A stretch of 64,000 nucleotides of DNA from Aphidius gifuensis. Its lineage: Eukaryota > Arthropoda > Insecta > Hymenoptera > Braconidae. Below the pieces are notes generated by a model that worked only from the letters and a program-made list of their open reading frames with translations, was not told the DNA's origin and did not search any database. Within the stretch, counting starts at the first letter, position 1. Each line of letters begins with the position of its first letter. The DNA lies in the NCBI RefSeq assembly GCF_014905175.1, contig NC_057790.1, positions 496,001 to 560,000 of the forward strand, given 5' to 3'. A program made the translations under genes and the position numbers. This document shows, piece by piece, positions 1-11,496 of the stretch.

Positions 1-536
1 TTTTTAAATTTTAACTCAACAATTTCCAGTTTTTTTAAATGAAAAATTTGATAAATTTATTTTTAAATTCAAAATACCAGTTGATTTAAATTTCAATATT
101 AAAAAAAAAATTTTAATATATTTTAACATTAAATAGACACAATTAAGATCAAATTTTTTTTTTCCATTTTATTTTTAATATTTTAATACAAAAATCAACG
201 TAGTTTTAAAAATTTTTCTCTTCATTTCTTTCTATTTTCCCAGAGCCCTTTAATTTAGTAAAAAAATCTCCAAAAAAATTCAACCCTTATTTCGTTAATT
301 TTAAAACACTTTAATATATATTTCGAAATTTTAATTGATAAAATTTCGAAAGAAAATACAGACAAATATTATCACCGATGTTTCAGTTTTTTTTATTAAT
401 GCATAAGCAATCCCACTGGACCCAAGACACTAATAATTAATCAAAAAAATAAATAAATAAATCCTGAAACAGAATAACAAATCCGCCAACTTTTTTATAA
501 ATACAAAATTAAATTATATAAGTGTTAAAGCATTAC

Positions 537-580
537 CTGTGGTCCAGCTTGTCCATCAAACCATACGCACCCCTTTGTCC
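537..580 (-). other. candidate internal exon, minus strand
   Basis: A 44-nt island reads on the minus strand between a clean acceptor (ends CCTCAG) and a strong donor (CACAG then GTAATG). With two leading bases it gives an open frame, xx-TKGCVWFDGQAGPQ, ending in phase 0. The Gly-rich spacing faintly recalls collagen-like repeats, but the piece is too short to assign. Seen: splice sites and composition. Inferred: that it is an exon. Its partners would lie to the left, outside the window, and to the right on the same strand. Confidence 0.25.
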
Positions 581-1420
581 CTGAGGATTTCAATCACCCT
601 TATTGCAAATATTATCTGACAATCCCTCATTGCCCTACATCGATGGATCAATATATAAATTTCATATAACACCAGATTATTTTATGTAAATTTTTAAAGC
701 TCATTCAACGATGATCCTTAAGCTCTTCATCAACAAATAATCTCTATAAATTTTTTTCATAATGAATACTCATAGCACTCTTGAAAAAATAATATACAAA
801 TAATAACAAAAAAATAAATATTAAAGGATGTAATAAATTATCAACATTTTTTATTACTTTCATAGGAAACCATAAATTATATTTTTCTTTTTCTTCTAAA
901 TTTTTCAAATTAAAAAAAATATATTTATTCTATTCATGGGAATTTCCATGTATCCTATTTCGGAGTATCAAATTTCCACTATTTTTTTTTATTTTTTTCA
1001 TCTAGAAAAATGACTGTCTTTGTTGTCTTTTAAAATAATTGTAACATTTTTTTTTTTTTTTATTTATTTTGTTTAAATTATTTATCAACATCTGAGAATA
1101 TTTTTATGTGAAAAAAAAATCATTAAAATTTTATATTTGGTTTTTAAAATAAAAATATAAATTTTGTATATTTTATTTTTTATTTAAATGTTAAAATATA
1201 AATTTTAAATATTTTTTTAAATACAGTATAATTTAGGGGATGAATATATTAACTACTATTTTTTGTATGTAAATTATTTTTATATTTTTTTGATAATAAT
1301 TGAATGAACATTTTAATGGATATTGAAAGACGAGGGTTATGAAAATAAATACACCGTGAATATATACGTATGAATTAAATATATATTGGTTTTATTATTC
1401 AGCTGGAAAATGCGTCTTAA

Positions 1421-1504
1421 TTATTTGTTGGCTCTGAGTGGACTAAATGAGTTTGCTTCTGGCAGTACATGCAGTCTGTCTACAGTATCATGTGTCTTAA
1501 TTTT
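1421..1504 (-). other. candidate terminal exon, minus strand
   Basis: After a TTCCCAG acceptor the minus strand reads 27 codons and a stop (begins KIKTHDTVDRLHVL, ends PLRANK then TAA). The composition is clearly less AT-rich than the flanks. The plus strand over the same bases also has an open frame from an ATG at 1410 (begins MRLNYLLALSGL), so the strand is not certain. No family recognised. Confidence 0.22.
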
Positions 1505-2303
1505 CTGGGAATTAACGAGGTCATACTTATGACTTATTAACTAAAGAATTTATATTTTTATATAAACAATAAATCAACTGAAATGTAACAGCGCAATTTA
1601 TCTGGTTATATTAATAATAAATGTTTGTAATTTGTTTTTTAATTTCAAATAGAAAAAAAAAATTTTTTCAACAAGTAAATTCAATTTAAATTGATTGAAT
1701 ATTAATTTGCAATTATTAATTAAATTTTCTAGATGAATTTAGATATTTTAGAGTGGAGATAAATATTTTTTTAATTATAAAAATCAACAAAATATGAAAA
1801 ATAAATTGAAGAAATGATAAATAAATATTGTTTTATTTAAAATATTTTTCATTGACATGAGATATCATTGATATGAATGATTTCTTACTGGCAATTTGTT
1901 ACAAACGTCACGTTCTGGATAAAATATATCACAGTTGAAAACAATCCAACTATAGAGCAATCTAGAAAAATATATATAATATATAAACTGTAATCTTTCA
2001 AAGTCATTTAAAATCATCAATCAAATATAGTTTTGACACTACAGCAACTTTGAAAGACAAACGGGTTTTTCTCTGCAGGTGTTTTTTACCTAAAAATGTT
2101 AACATAAGCTAATAAAATTTTACTTTCATTTGAAAATTAAGCTTTCTATTTAAAAAAAAAATATTAATAACTTAATATATTTGTTAATTCAAATTAATAA
2201 TAGTAAAGATAAAATTAACTTCAATGAAAAAAAAACGAAACAATTTGATAAAATATATTTTAAAAATAATTTAAAATTATTTGAATAATTGTTTATGTAT
2301 TTT

Positions 2304-2552
2304 TTATAAATAATTATTAATTTGTTGATATAAAAATCTAAATGTATTTGAATTTGCAGTTGCAAAATGTAATGATTTTAATGGTACAGTTTGTCTAGAT
2401 GTACTCGTTTGAGGAATTGCTATGCGACCATCTGTATCGATTTGCCACCACTCCCTTGAACTTCTTGATCCACAGTGTTTACAGTCTGCATATATATTTA
2501 GTTTTCCTGTCATAAAAACAAATATTAATTTCCAGCAGATTATTATCATCAT
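2304..2552 (-). CDS. small ORF, possible secreted peptide (unrecognised)
   Basis: An 82-codon minus-strand frame. It opens with a hydrophobic stretch (MMIIICWKLIFVFMTG) that could be a signal peptide, followed by a polar, Cys-containing segment (YADCKHCGSRSSREWWQ). The central part has mixed codon use unlike the poly-A/T around it, which favours real coding sequence, whereas the last ten codons look like random AT-rich sequence. It may be one exon of a longer gene, but no convincing donor was found. No homology recognised, so function is unknown. Confidence 0.3.
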   Translation of the reverse strand: MMIIICWKLIFVFMTGKLNIYADCKHCGSRSSREWWQIDTDGRIAIPQTSTSRQTVPLKSLHFATANSNTFRFLYQQINNYL

Positions 2553-2795
2553 GTACCTCTGAATATTAAGAAAAAAAAATCATTAAAAATCGAAATGTAT
2601 TCATATTATATTATCAAATTTGAGTTGAAGAAACTCGAAGGATATTAAATAAAATTAAAGATTTTTTCAATTGAATTTACTTTGAATTTAATTTTATCAA
2701 TTAAATTTAATAATTTAATTGGTTTCGATCAATTGGTTATTAAAAATGTCTTAATCATAAAATATAGATTTTTTTTAACAGGGTAACCCCTATGT

Positions 2796-2796
<1 letters not shown>

Positions 2797-2839
<43 letters not shown>

Positions 2840-2841
2840 TT
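2797..2841. repeat. (ATTT)n microsatellite
   Basis: About eleven consecutive ATTT units, followed by looser ATTT/ATCT units to about 2910. Similar short ATTT or AAAT tracts occur near 4370, 8035, 10590 and 52815. A simple repeat of no inferred function. Confidence 0.9.
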
Positions 2842-5800
2842 ACAATTTTATTTTTTCATTAAACTGTTTATTCATTTATCTATTTATCTATTCAAATATT
2901 TATTTATTTATTTGAGCTCCTAGGCAATTGCACAAATTTAAATTAATTTTTTCAAAATAAAATAGCGTGTTTTTATTTCGTGGTTTTATTTTAGTTTGAA
3001 AAAATAGAAAAAAATACTCAAAATGTAACTTGAATATACCTAGTTTCTAAGAAATATAAAATAATGAAAGAAAAAAAAAAAATACAACTCATACTTATGC
3101 CCTTCAAATAGTAATAAAAAAAAAACTGTAAATATGTTAGAAGGATGTTTTTTTTCTTTCACGAAAATTCGATACGCCATAAAACCGATATATTTTCAAG
3201 GAGTTTTAATCCCAAGGCCATATTGAACAAGTAAAATATTATTTAACACATTTTCTAGCAGAAAAAAAGGGAATACTAGACAGCTTTGTCGTAAAAAAAA
3301 AAAGATAAATTACAGTAAGAGGTTGAACACCCAAAACATCATAAAAGTATCCCTTTGGAAATTATGCAATGGGTCAATGGTACAGGGTTCAAACAGTATT
3401 CAATATCTTTGCCGAAAGAAAAAGAAAAAAAACAAGTAAAATCTCCAAGGGCGACAGTCGAAACAAAGAAAACTATCAGTAAAATTGTAGAAAATATTTT
3501 AAATAAGATGAGAGAATAATTCAGTTAAATTTTAAGTAAATTTTGGGAAACAATTTGCTGCTTTAAATTATAATACAAAAAAAATAAAAGAGACCACCTG
3601 AGTTGCTATTACAATAGGCTTAAAATTTTTTGACTTTCACAGAATAAAATTGTTATATACATATTTATTGAGAGGATAAATTCAATGGACAGGATGTTTT
3701 TTTGAAGTTTCTTTTGTGTAACTCAACAAGCCCACTTTTGCAAGACAATAATTCGAAAAAATTAAAATTCGTCATGATTTGCAGAATGACTGGATTATAA
3801 AATAATCACTGATAATTTTATAATCCATCATTTACAACAAAAGATGCAGACAGACATCCTGATGATTCGGCGCCAGACGAAATAAAAATGATAAAAACTA
3901 AAAATTTCTTAAAATTTTGAATTTAAAATTTAAAGCGCTGGAGGAGGTGATTCATACTGGCTTTCAAAAATAAATTTAAAACTTGATACATTTATTGAAA
4001 ATTTGATTCTGATGATTTATTATTTGTGGAATATATTTTAACAATTGTTGGATTTCAAATTGGCCGTGGAAATATTTATGGGAAGACGAATCAATAACGT
4101 TTATTTGAAAAAAAAAAAAAATGTAATCGAGCGATTACGTAAGTGGTTGTCTTTATATTTCGAAGAATATATTTATGGTTTATGTAACTTGTAGATTATG
4201 ATTTCAATCGATACGAGAAGTTATCTGCACGCGATTTGTTTCATGAGTCACTTAATCATGTTCGATCTTGGGATGATACAGTCGATGACGTCTTATTAAA
4301 TTGAAAAAAATTTATAAATTGAATTTATGTGTTTTTAAATATTTGAAAATTTAATTGTTGATATTTATTTAATAAATAAATAAATAAATGAATAAATTAA
4401 TTAATTGATTAATTAAATAATAAATAATTTTTTTTACTGTAAAGCAAGGTGTTTTTCATTAATCAATTAATTTTTTTTAATTTAAAAAAATATGCTATTA
4501 CAATAAAAAAATTCAGCTTTATAAAAACAAAGTTTTATTTTTCAAACTACTTGAAGTTTTAAAGGCAATTTTATTTTATTTTTTTTTCCAAACGAAAAAA
4601 AGCATTAAATAAAAATCCAGTGTCAGAGTTACACATAACTTTTTTTTCATTTTGCATATGCATAACATTTTTTTTTTTTTCATTTAAAAAACTTAAAAGT
4701 CTGTCGACTTTGAAATACACCAGTCTATAAATAGACTAAATAAAAAATAAATAGACAGCTGTTTTCCCTGAATTATTATGGTTTTTTTCTTTGCATTTGT
4801 TATTCGATAAATCAAAAGGGTATTTCAACTTTAAACAATTTTTTTTTTCATTCCCAGAAAATTAAACTCATCGCAACATTTAATTTATATCATCAAAGTA
4901 CAAATATTATTTAATAAATTTTTTTTTCCATCAATCTATTAAACAATTCAGTATTTATAAAAATAAAATTATAATTTTCATAATAGTTTAATTGTAATCT
5001 TAAAAATTTGCAAAAAAAAAAAAAAACTGTTTTTAAATAATGGCATTAATATTATAATTAATCATGAATTAAATTTATTATAACATCATAATGACAAATT
5101 GAATAGTCAATTTAAAACAAAATACCTGAAACAATACTGTCATTAAATTTAAAACCTATATAAAAAAATAAAATACTTAAAAATTATTCCCGAGTTAATT
5201 GACTATTGAAATTTATCAACATACCATAATTAATTTTATCATAAAAAATAAAAAATATAATTATTTTTTATTTATTTTAATGCGCAATAGTTTAAAAAAA
5301 AAAAGTTTCAATTTAACGATCATGCGGCAACACTGCGTCACGCTGAACTTTTAGATGCGTGAAATGATAAGAGCACGTACACACTATCAACCTGAAAAAC
5401 ACACCAGGTGTTTTATATCTATAAAAAAAATATATACCAATTTACGAACAATAATTAATTTTCCAATAAGTGTTCATAGATACAATCGAGGATTTTAATT
5501 AGATGATCCAACAACTCATCAATATCAAAAATATATTATTTTTATTGGAGAAAAATATTATTTTTTTGGATATTCAATTAAGTGCTTAATTAAATTATTA
5601 AATTAACATTGTGTGTTAATTAAAGTCAATCTGATAATATTGATATAATTTATCTATGAAATTTTAATTAATTTATTAACATAACTGTATTGAGTTTTTA
5701 TATTTTCTTGGTGTCAATTTTGATAAAAAAAAATTATTTAAATAGTTATTAATTTGTTTAAAAAATTATTTATTTATTTGTTCATTTATTTATTTATTAA

Positions 5801-8800
5801 TCCAATTAATTGCTTAATTTTTTAAATTAAATTCTTCATCATCTAAATAAGATGACGCCACAAAAAAATTAAATACCATCATAAAATTCAATAAAAAAAA
5901 AAAACCAGACAATTTAAGAAATAAAAAAAAAAATATTATTTTTAAAATGTAGACAAAATTGTTCTCCAAAAATTCATTATTATTATTATATTCTTTTATA
6001 CAACGATAAAATTTCTTGTCATAAACATCTGAAATTACAGATGAAATTTAATCCACTGAATTTTTATTTCATACAATATTATAAAATAGTTAAAAATCTC
6101 AAATTTCTTATAAAATTTAAAAAAGATAATAAAATATATATTTTTCTTTTCAAATGCCAATGCAGCTTATTTAAATATTTGTATTATTAATAATAATAAA
6201 AACATGTGTAATATATAAAAGCCCATTATTTAAAAAATGTCAGTCAATTTGAACACAATTGTTCAACAAACAACAATTTAAATACAAATGCATCTAAAAA
6301 ATAAAAAAACACAAAAGAAATGACTTATTCATTTATTTGTTATTCACCATCTGATAAAATATATAATTTTTTCAGTCGATGATATCACGATATTGTTTAC
6401 GAATAAAACATCTCAAATTTTATCCACTTTAAATTTTTTCCTCGGCAATATTTTTTACAATAATCCTGTTGACAAAATTAAATAAATATATTTTTAAAAC
6501 AATTAAGGCAATCTTTAAAAAAAACTCGGTAAATAAAAAAAACAAGTTAATGATAAGAATTTCCATTTAAATTATCCCTCGCTTTGAATTTTTATTATTT
6601 TTTTATCTTTGTAAATTAATTTTTAAGTATTATTATTAACATAGACATATTGTCTTGTAGATATTGAAAAAAATTAAAGCTATATCCAGGTTATCGTTAT
6701 CTTGACAATAGTGATGTGCCAAGTTGTGCAATATTTATCAAATGCATTAATAATATTGAGGTTGATGACCTCCTTCACATTACATCAACAAAAATATAAA
6801 TATTATTTCAAAAAAAAAAATATATTATTGTGTAATTTAAATTCAATTAAATGTTGAATTGAAAAAAGTATAAATTAATTTGTAGACAAACTAATTTATA
6901 TCAATTAAAAAAATTAATATCAATATTATCATTTAGCTATTTAAACAAAACAATTAAATTTTCTTTCAATTTAAAATAATAAATTTAAATAAGCGACAAA
7001 CCCTTTTTTATATTACAGCAAATAAAAAGCAAATGATAAATTTGTTTTATTATATTTTTATTTTCTTTAACTGTTATTTAAAAATAGAATTAACATACAC
7101 TTGTGTTATAAATTGAAAGCATTTGTGAGTTTTGTTATATGTACAAAGTTGGTGTAGATGGTAGTCATCACGACGAAGAGTATCAAATCAACTACGTGAT
7201 GTTATAACAAATACTTTACCAATAAGGATAAAGTTTTTAATATTGGCTTGGTTAAAGGGAGAATATATGTATTTTATGTATATAGTTATACTCTTGGATA
7301 ATTTTCCCTTGGATATTGTATGGGTTGTTATGTACACCCCGCGAATATACACGTACAATTTGTATCGATCGAATTTTGTATATGAAACTTGTAATAAGCA
7401 TGTTAATTATAGACCTTGAATTCTTTTGTATATTGATATATTTTTTATACAATAAATTATTTGAGGAAAAAAATTATATTCATGTCTTTCCATCTGCTCA
7501 GTTGACAATTCAAAAGACACGATATGCAAGTATTAAAATAAGAATTGAATTTATATTTAAGTATACTTTTTAAAACTTCCAAGAGAATTATTTATAAAAA
7601 AAAATAGTAATAACTTTTTTGTCTTTGAGGATTTTTTTTTTAATATTAAAATTAATTGTCTCTGGAAATATAAGAAAGAATAAATATAAAGCTTCAAATT
7701 AATGTTTGATCTTTTGGTAGTTAACTTTAGGAAGCCGAAATTAATTTTAATTTGGATGTTTTTTTTTTTGATATTGTTGGCAACATTGTGAGGCTTTGAA
7801 TATACGTGAAAAGGAAATAATTTTTTAGATTATTATTTGAGGAAATAATTGATTTTATAATGATTGATTGATAATGAGGTGAAGTAATTGGGTTAATTAG
7901 TAAAATTGATAATATTTATAATTGTTTATTTGGAATATAATTTTGGGTTTTGATGATCATTTTTTTTGAATGTTTCATGGGAATTTTTTTATCTTAGAAG
8001 AATAAATTAATTAATAAATTAATAGATAAATAAATAAATAAATAAATAAATGAATGAACAAAAAAATGAACGTAAAAATATATATAAAATTAAAAAAATA
8101 ATAAATGAACATAGAAATAATTTTATAAGCAAATGAATAAATAAACAAATGAATTGGTATTTAAATAAATGAATAAATAAATAAATTTATAATGAATATT
8201 CAAAGTTTTATTATGTTTTTTTAAGTGAAAATATTAAAATGATTTATTCTTTTTCTCAAGCCTTTAGGTACTATAATGCCCATAAATATTTTTTTTAAAC
8301 AAAAATACATTAAACCTTAAATACTTATTTTATAAAATATATTATTTATTTAAAGAAAAAATTAACAACCGTGTGAGAGAACAACCACAACTAACCAGAA
8401 AAGTAATTGAAAAATACTTGAGTATGTGATAATCCAATGGTGTAATTTTACAAAGCTATAAAATATAATATAAAGACTCCACTGTACTTGTGAGTATGTT
8501 TAGACAGGAAATATCAAAACTCAAAATACCATAAAAAATAAAAAAGCCCTTCTCAGAAAAGCCATAACTAGTATTTTAAAAAAATTTTAATTATATTTTA
8601 ATAAACAATACTTGACTATTATTACCAAATAGAAGAAAAAAAAAGCCAATAAATTTAAATTTTTTTTAAATTTAAAATAAAAAGCTAAATAAAAATTTTA
8701 AAAATAAAAACAATTATTTAAATTATTTATTAATTCAAAAATTAATTAAATAATTATCTATCAAATTTTTCAATTATAAAAAAAGTAAATTAAAAAAATA

Positions 8801-8940
8801 TTTTTCAAATTAATTTTCCACCTAAATTTAATTAAATCAATGCACATGAGTGAAGAAGTTATGCCATTTAATTTAGACTATTATTATAATAGAGAAAAAT
8901 GAAGAAAAAAAAAATAAAAAATTCCATAGGAAGGTTTCAT
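2842..8940. other. long non-coding AT-rich interval
   Basis: Six kilobases without a gene model. Frames such as those near 7252-7573 are AT-rich chance frames. Three sub-stretches of higher complexity are worth naming: 4118-4290 with several bZIP-like sites, 6690-6780 with an inverted AGGT/ACCT pair, and a small frame at 7112-7207. The interval could hold introns or distant regulatory DNA of a flanking gene. Confidence 0.5.
7112..7207 (+). other. short coding-like frame, 22-31 residues
   Basis: From an ATG at 7139 the plus strand reads 22 residues to TAA (begins MYKVGVDGSHHDEEYQ, ends INYVML). The frame is open further upstream to 7112. Composition is distinctly mixed in an otherwise A/T landscape. 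It could be the end of a terminal exon or a small ORF. No acceptor or promoter is convincing and no family is recognised. Confidence 0.2.
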
Positions 8941-9270
8941 TGTGCTATTAAATAGTACGTGTAAGTTTTTTTTTCCTAGCACCCTTATTTCTCCAGCAGT
9001 ATTCCAAAAACCCCATGAGGAAAAAAAACTACTTGCTGGAGAGAATCATAATGAGAGAGAGACAGAAAGGAGGAGAGTGAGAGAGAGAGAAGTGCACAGT
9101 GTGAGAGAGTTGTGCAATAATGTGATTGGTTTGAATGGATGAGTAGAGTGCTCCTATTGGCCATTGAACAATACATAGAATATACAACGGCGGGAAGGAT
9201 GTCGACAGCATTCAGACGATTTCGCTGGGTCTAGGCCGCTCAGTCCTCAGTTGACTTTTAAAACAAGTCG
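8940..9270 (+). promoter_or_regulatory. promoter-like region with GA repeats and ATTGG boxes
   Basis: A higher-GC stretch. It holds a purine run of GAGAGA type (about 9049-9110, typical for GAGA-factor sites), ATTGG/CCAAT elements near 9123 and 9157, and TCAGT initiator-like motifs at 9240-9252. Downstream DNA to 9.9 kb is again A/T-rich. The likely role is a transcription start for a plus-strand transcript, most simply a long 5' UTR of the zinc-finger gene at 11.5 kb. The link is inferred, not shown. Confidence 0.4.
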
Positions 9271-9879
9271 AGTTTACAGGTGGTCCACTGGCTGCTGCAT
9301 ATCACACGAGGAAAATAAAATCATCAAATTAATATCATCATTGGATTTATCAGTGGCATTATTTCGATTTTTTTTTTCTCACAAAAAAATTTTTTATAAC
9401 AAGTGTTTTTTATTTTTTAAATTTTATATATTTTGTTTTTTTAATTTATATATTTTTTTTTAATTCATTTATAATAAATTGTTAATTATTTAATGTGTTA
9501 TAAAATTTATATATTTAAAAGTTGTATTGATTTTTAAATATTTCAAAAATAAATTAATAAAGTTTATTTATTATTAAAGACTGTCGTTAATTAAAAATAT
9601 TTATCATCTGGAAGAATAATGCTGTTGGCTACCTCACATTGTGGATACTGATTTTTAAAAACAAAAAAAAAACGAAAAAAATAATTGAAATTTAAAAAAA
9701 AAAAAAATTGTAAGTCGTATATTCATCATTCGTTTTTTCTAGACGTAGTGTTTTATTTATTTTTGTCTTTTTTTTTTAATTGTGTCGTTTGCCATGTGTT
9801 TTATATACTTTTTTTTTTATTTATAATTTTTTTGATGAGCAAGAGAATAATGTATAAAAGAAAATAAAAAAAAAGACAG

Positions 9880-10014
9880 TATATAAGTGAGGAAAGGAGG
9901 GAGGGATGTAGATACAAACAGGATATAGATCTTTGTTCGTTACTCGTTAACTAACCAACTTTGCAAGTCTCTGTTTTTACCTTGAATTATTTTTGTACTT
10001 TTTATCTCAATATG
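9880..10014 (+). promoter_or_regulatory. TATA-box promoter and spliced 5' leader exon
   Basis: TATATAAG at about 9881 is followed by about 100 nt of mixed sequence. That sequence ends exactly in ATG then GTAAGT (10012-10020), a consensus donor. A good acceptor lies at 11476 (ATCCAG), 20 nt before the ATG of the zinc-finger protein. Joining 10014 to 11477 would place the exon-end ATG out of frame with that protein, giving a 23-codon upstream ORF overlapping the main start. This exon may therefore be a leader with a uORF, or belong to another transcript. Confidence 0.4.
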
Positions 10015-10189
10015 GTAAGTTTTTGATTAGGATCCACACTGAATACCTGATTTATATTTTATTATTATTATTTATACTTTATTTTAACACGAAATTTAAA
10101 CAACTACAAAATTTATACAAATTTTCACGAACATGTGGGTAGACAATACACTAATATCATTTTTTATACAAAAAACTTTTTTAAAAAAA

Positions 10190-10310
10190 GAAAAATAATA
10201 ATTTTGTTATTTTTTGTTTTATATTAAAAAAATTATAATTTTGTTATTTTGTTTTATATTAAAAAAATTATAATTTTATTATTTTTTTTTTATATTAAAA
10301 AAATAATAAT
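10190..10310. repeat. about 36-bp tandem repeat, three copies
   Basis: The phrase TTTTATATTAAAAAAATTAT recurs near 10217, 10252 and 10288 with AATTTTGTTATTTT between copies, giving about three units of roughly 36 bp. It lies in the putative leader intron of the zinc-finger gene. Confidence 0.7.
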
Positions 10311-11496
10311 AATGATAGTTTGAAATGGCCAATCAGATGAGGGCTCTTAGAAAAAAAAAAAGGGGGAAAGTGTTGATTGAAAAAAGGCGGCAATTAAAAT
10401 CGTTTGTTTTCGTAATTTTATTTTTTTATTAACGTTTCTTGTTATTGGTTATCTTTTATTTTTTAAGTTGAATATTATTTTTTAATTTGAAATTAATTAA
10501 GTTATTTATAGCTGTCTTAATTGAACAATAAATTTATTTATTTATTTGTTTAATTAATTAATTAATTATTAATTATTACTATATTTATTTATTTATTTAT
10601 TTATTTATTCATTGATGAATTTATTATTTATTTATCAATCAATATTCAAATAAATCAAAAAAATTATATAAAACTTCAATCATTCTACAACTTATCAATC
10701 TTTTTTTCCAAGTACAATAATAATTTGCCAATTCTAGGGAAAAAATATAACAAAAAAAAACCACAGTTTAGTACGAAAAAAAAGCCAATAAAAAAATCCC
10801 ACAGTTTAGCAAAAAAATGAAGAAAAAAAAAAAGCTGTCTGTATAATTTCTTGGAAGAATTCAAACCTATAATCATGCCTTTTTTCGATTACGACAGTAT
10901 ATCCCTTCAATTTTAGTAGCAATGTAATATCACACATACATAAATTATCATGTCAAAGTGTCCTATAGACTTCACACAATTGTTACTTTGAAAAAAAAAA
11001 AAAACTATATCATGTACAGAATAATGAATTAATAATTATATACAGATGATTCGTTCAGCTGTACAGCTGCAGATACCACAAAATGACGCATTAGTTAAAT
11101 TTCAAACAGTGGTCTCATTATTTATTTATTCAATATACAATATATAGATTTAAAAAAAATCGAAAAAATAAATATATATCTCTACCTTGACAAAGAATCT
11201 CGACCTCTATTTCCCTCTCTATATTTCGCGAGTCTAGAAGCAGTTCAATAACTCTGTGTTTTCAACCCACGTCACAAGTATTTTTTTTTTCTGTCTCTCC
11301 CTCTCTCTCTTCTCCTCCTCTCTCTAATAATTGTATTATTATTTATCTATTTCTATATAAATTAAGCATACATTTAGATAAGATTAGATTAAATCGAGCT
11401 AAATTAATATAATATCAAAAAAAAACCAAACGAGAGTCAACTCCATAAGTATTTTTTTCTCTTCATTTTAATCCAGAAGAACCAGAAGACAACAAA

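Larger units (their letters stand above)
1..2303. other. AT-rich intergenic DNA with two coding-like islands
   Basis: No gene can be assembled here. The stretch is almost entirely A/T with homopolymer runs. Two short islands of normal base composition stand out, at 537-580 and 1421-1504, and are listed separately. If they are exons, they belong to a minus-strand gene that probably continues beyond the left edge. Nothing else supports a gene. Confidence 0.5.

Noticed and set aside
7252..7573. Overlapping frames on both strands near 7.3-7.5 kb
   Set aside because: Lys/Ile/Tyr/Asn-rich translations of AT-rich DNA without splice signals or domain content.
8985..9211. Minus-strand Leu/Ser-rich frames near 9.1 kb
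   Set aside because: Produced by translating the GA/CT-repeat of a promoter-like region. The CTCTCT repeat gives LSLS runs.
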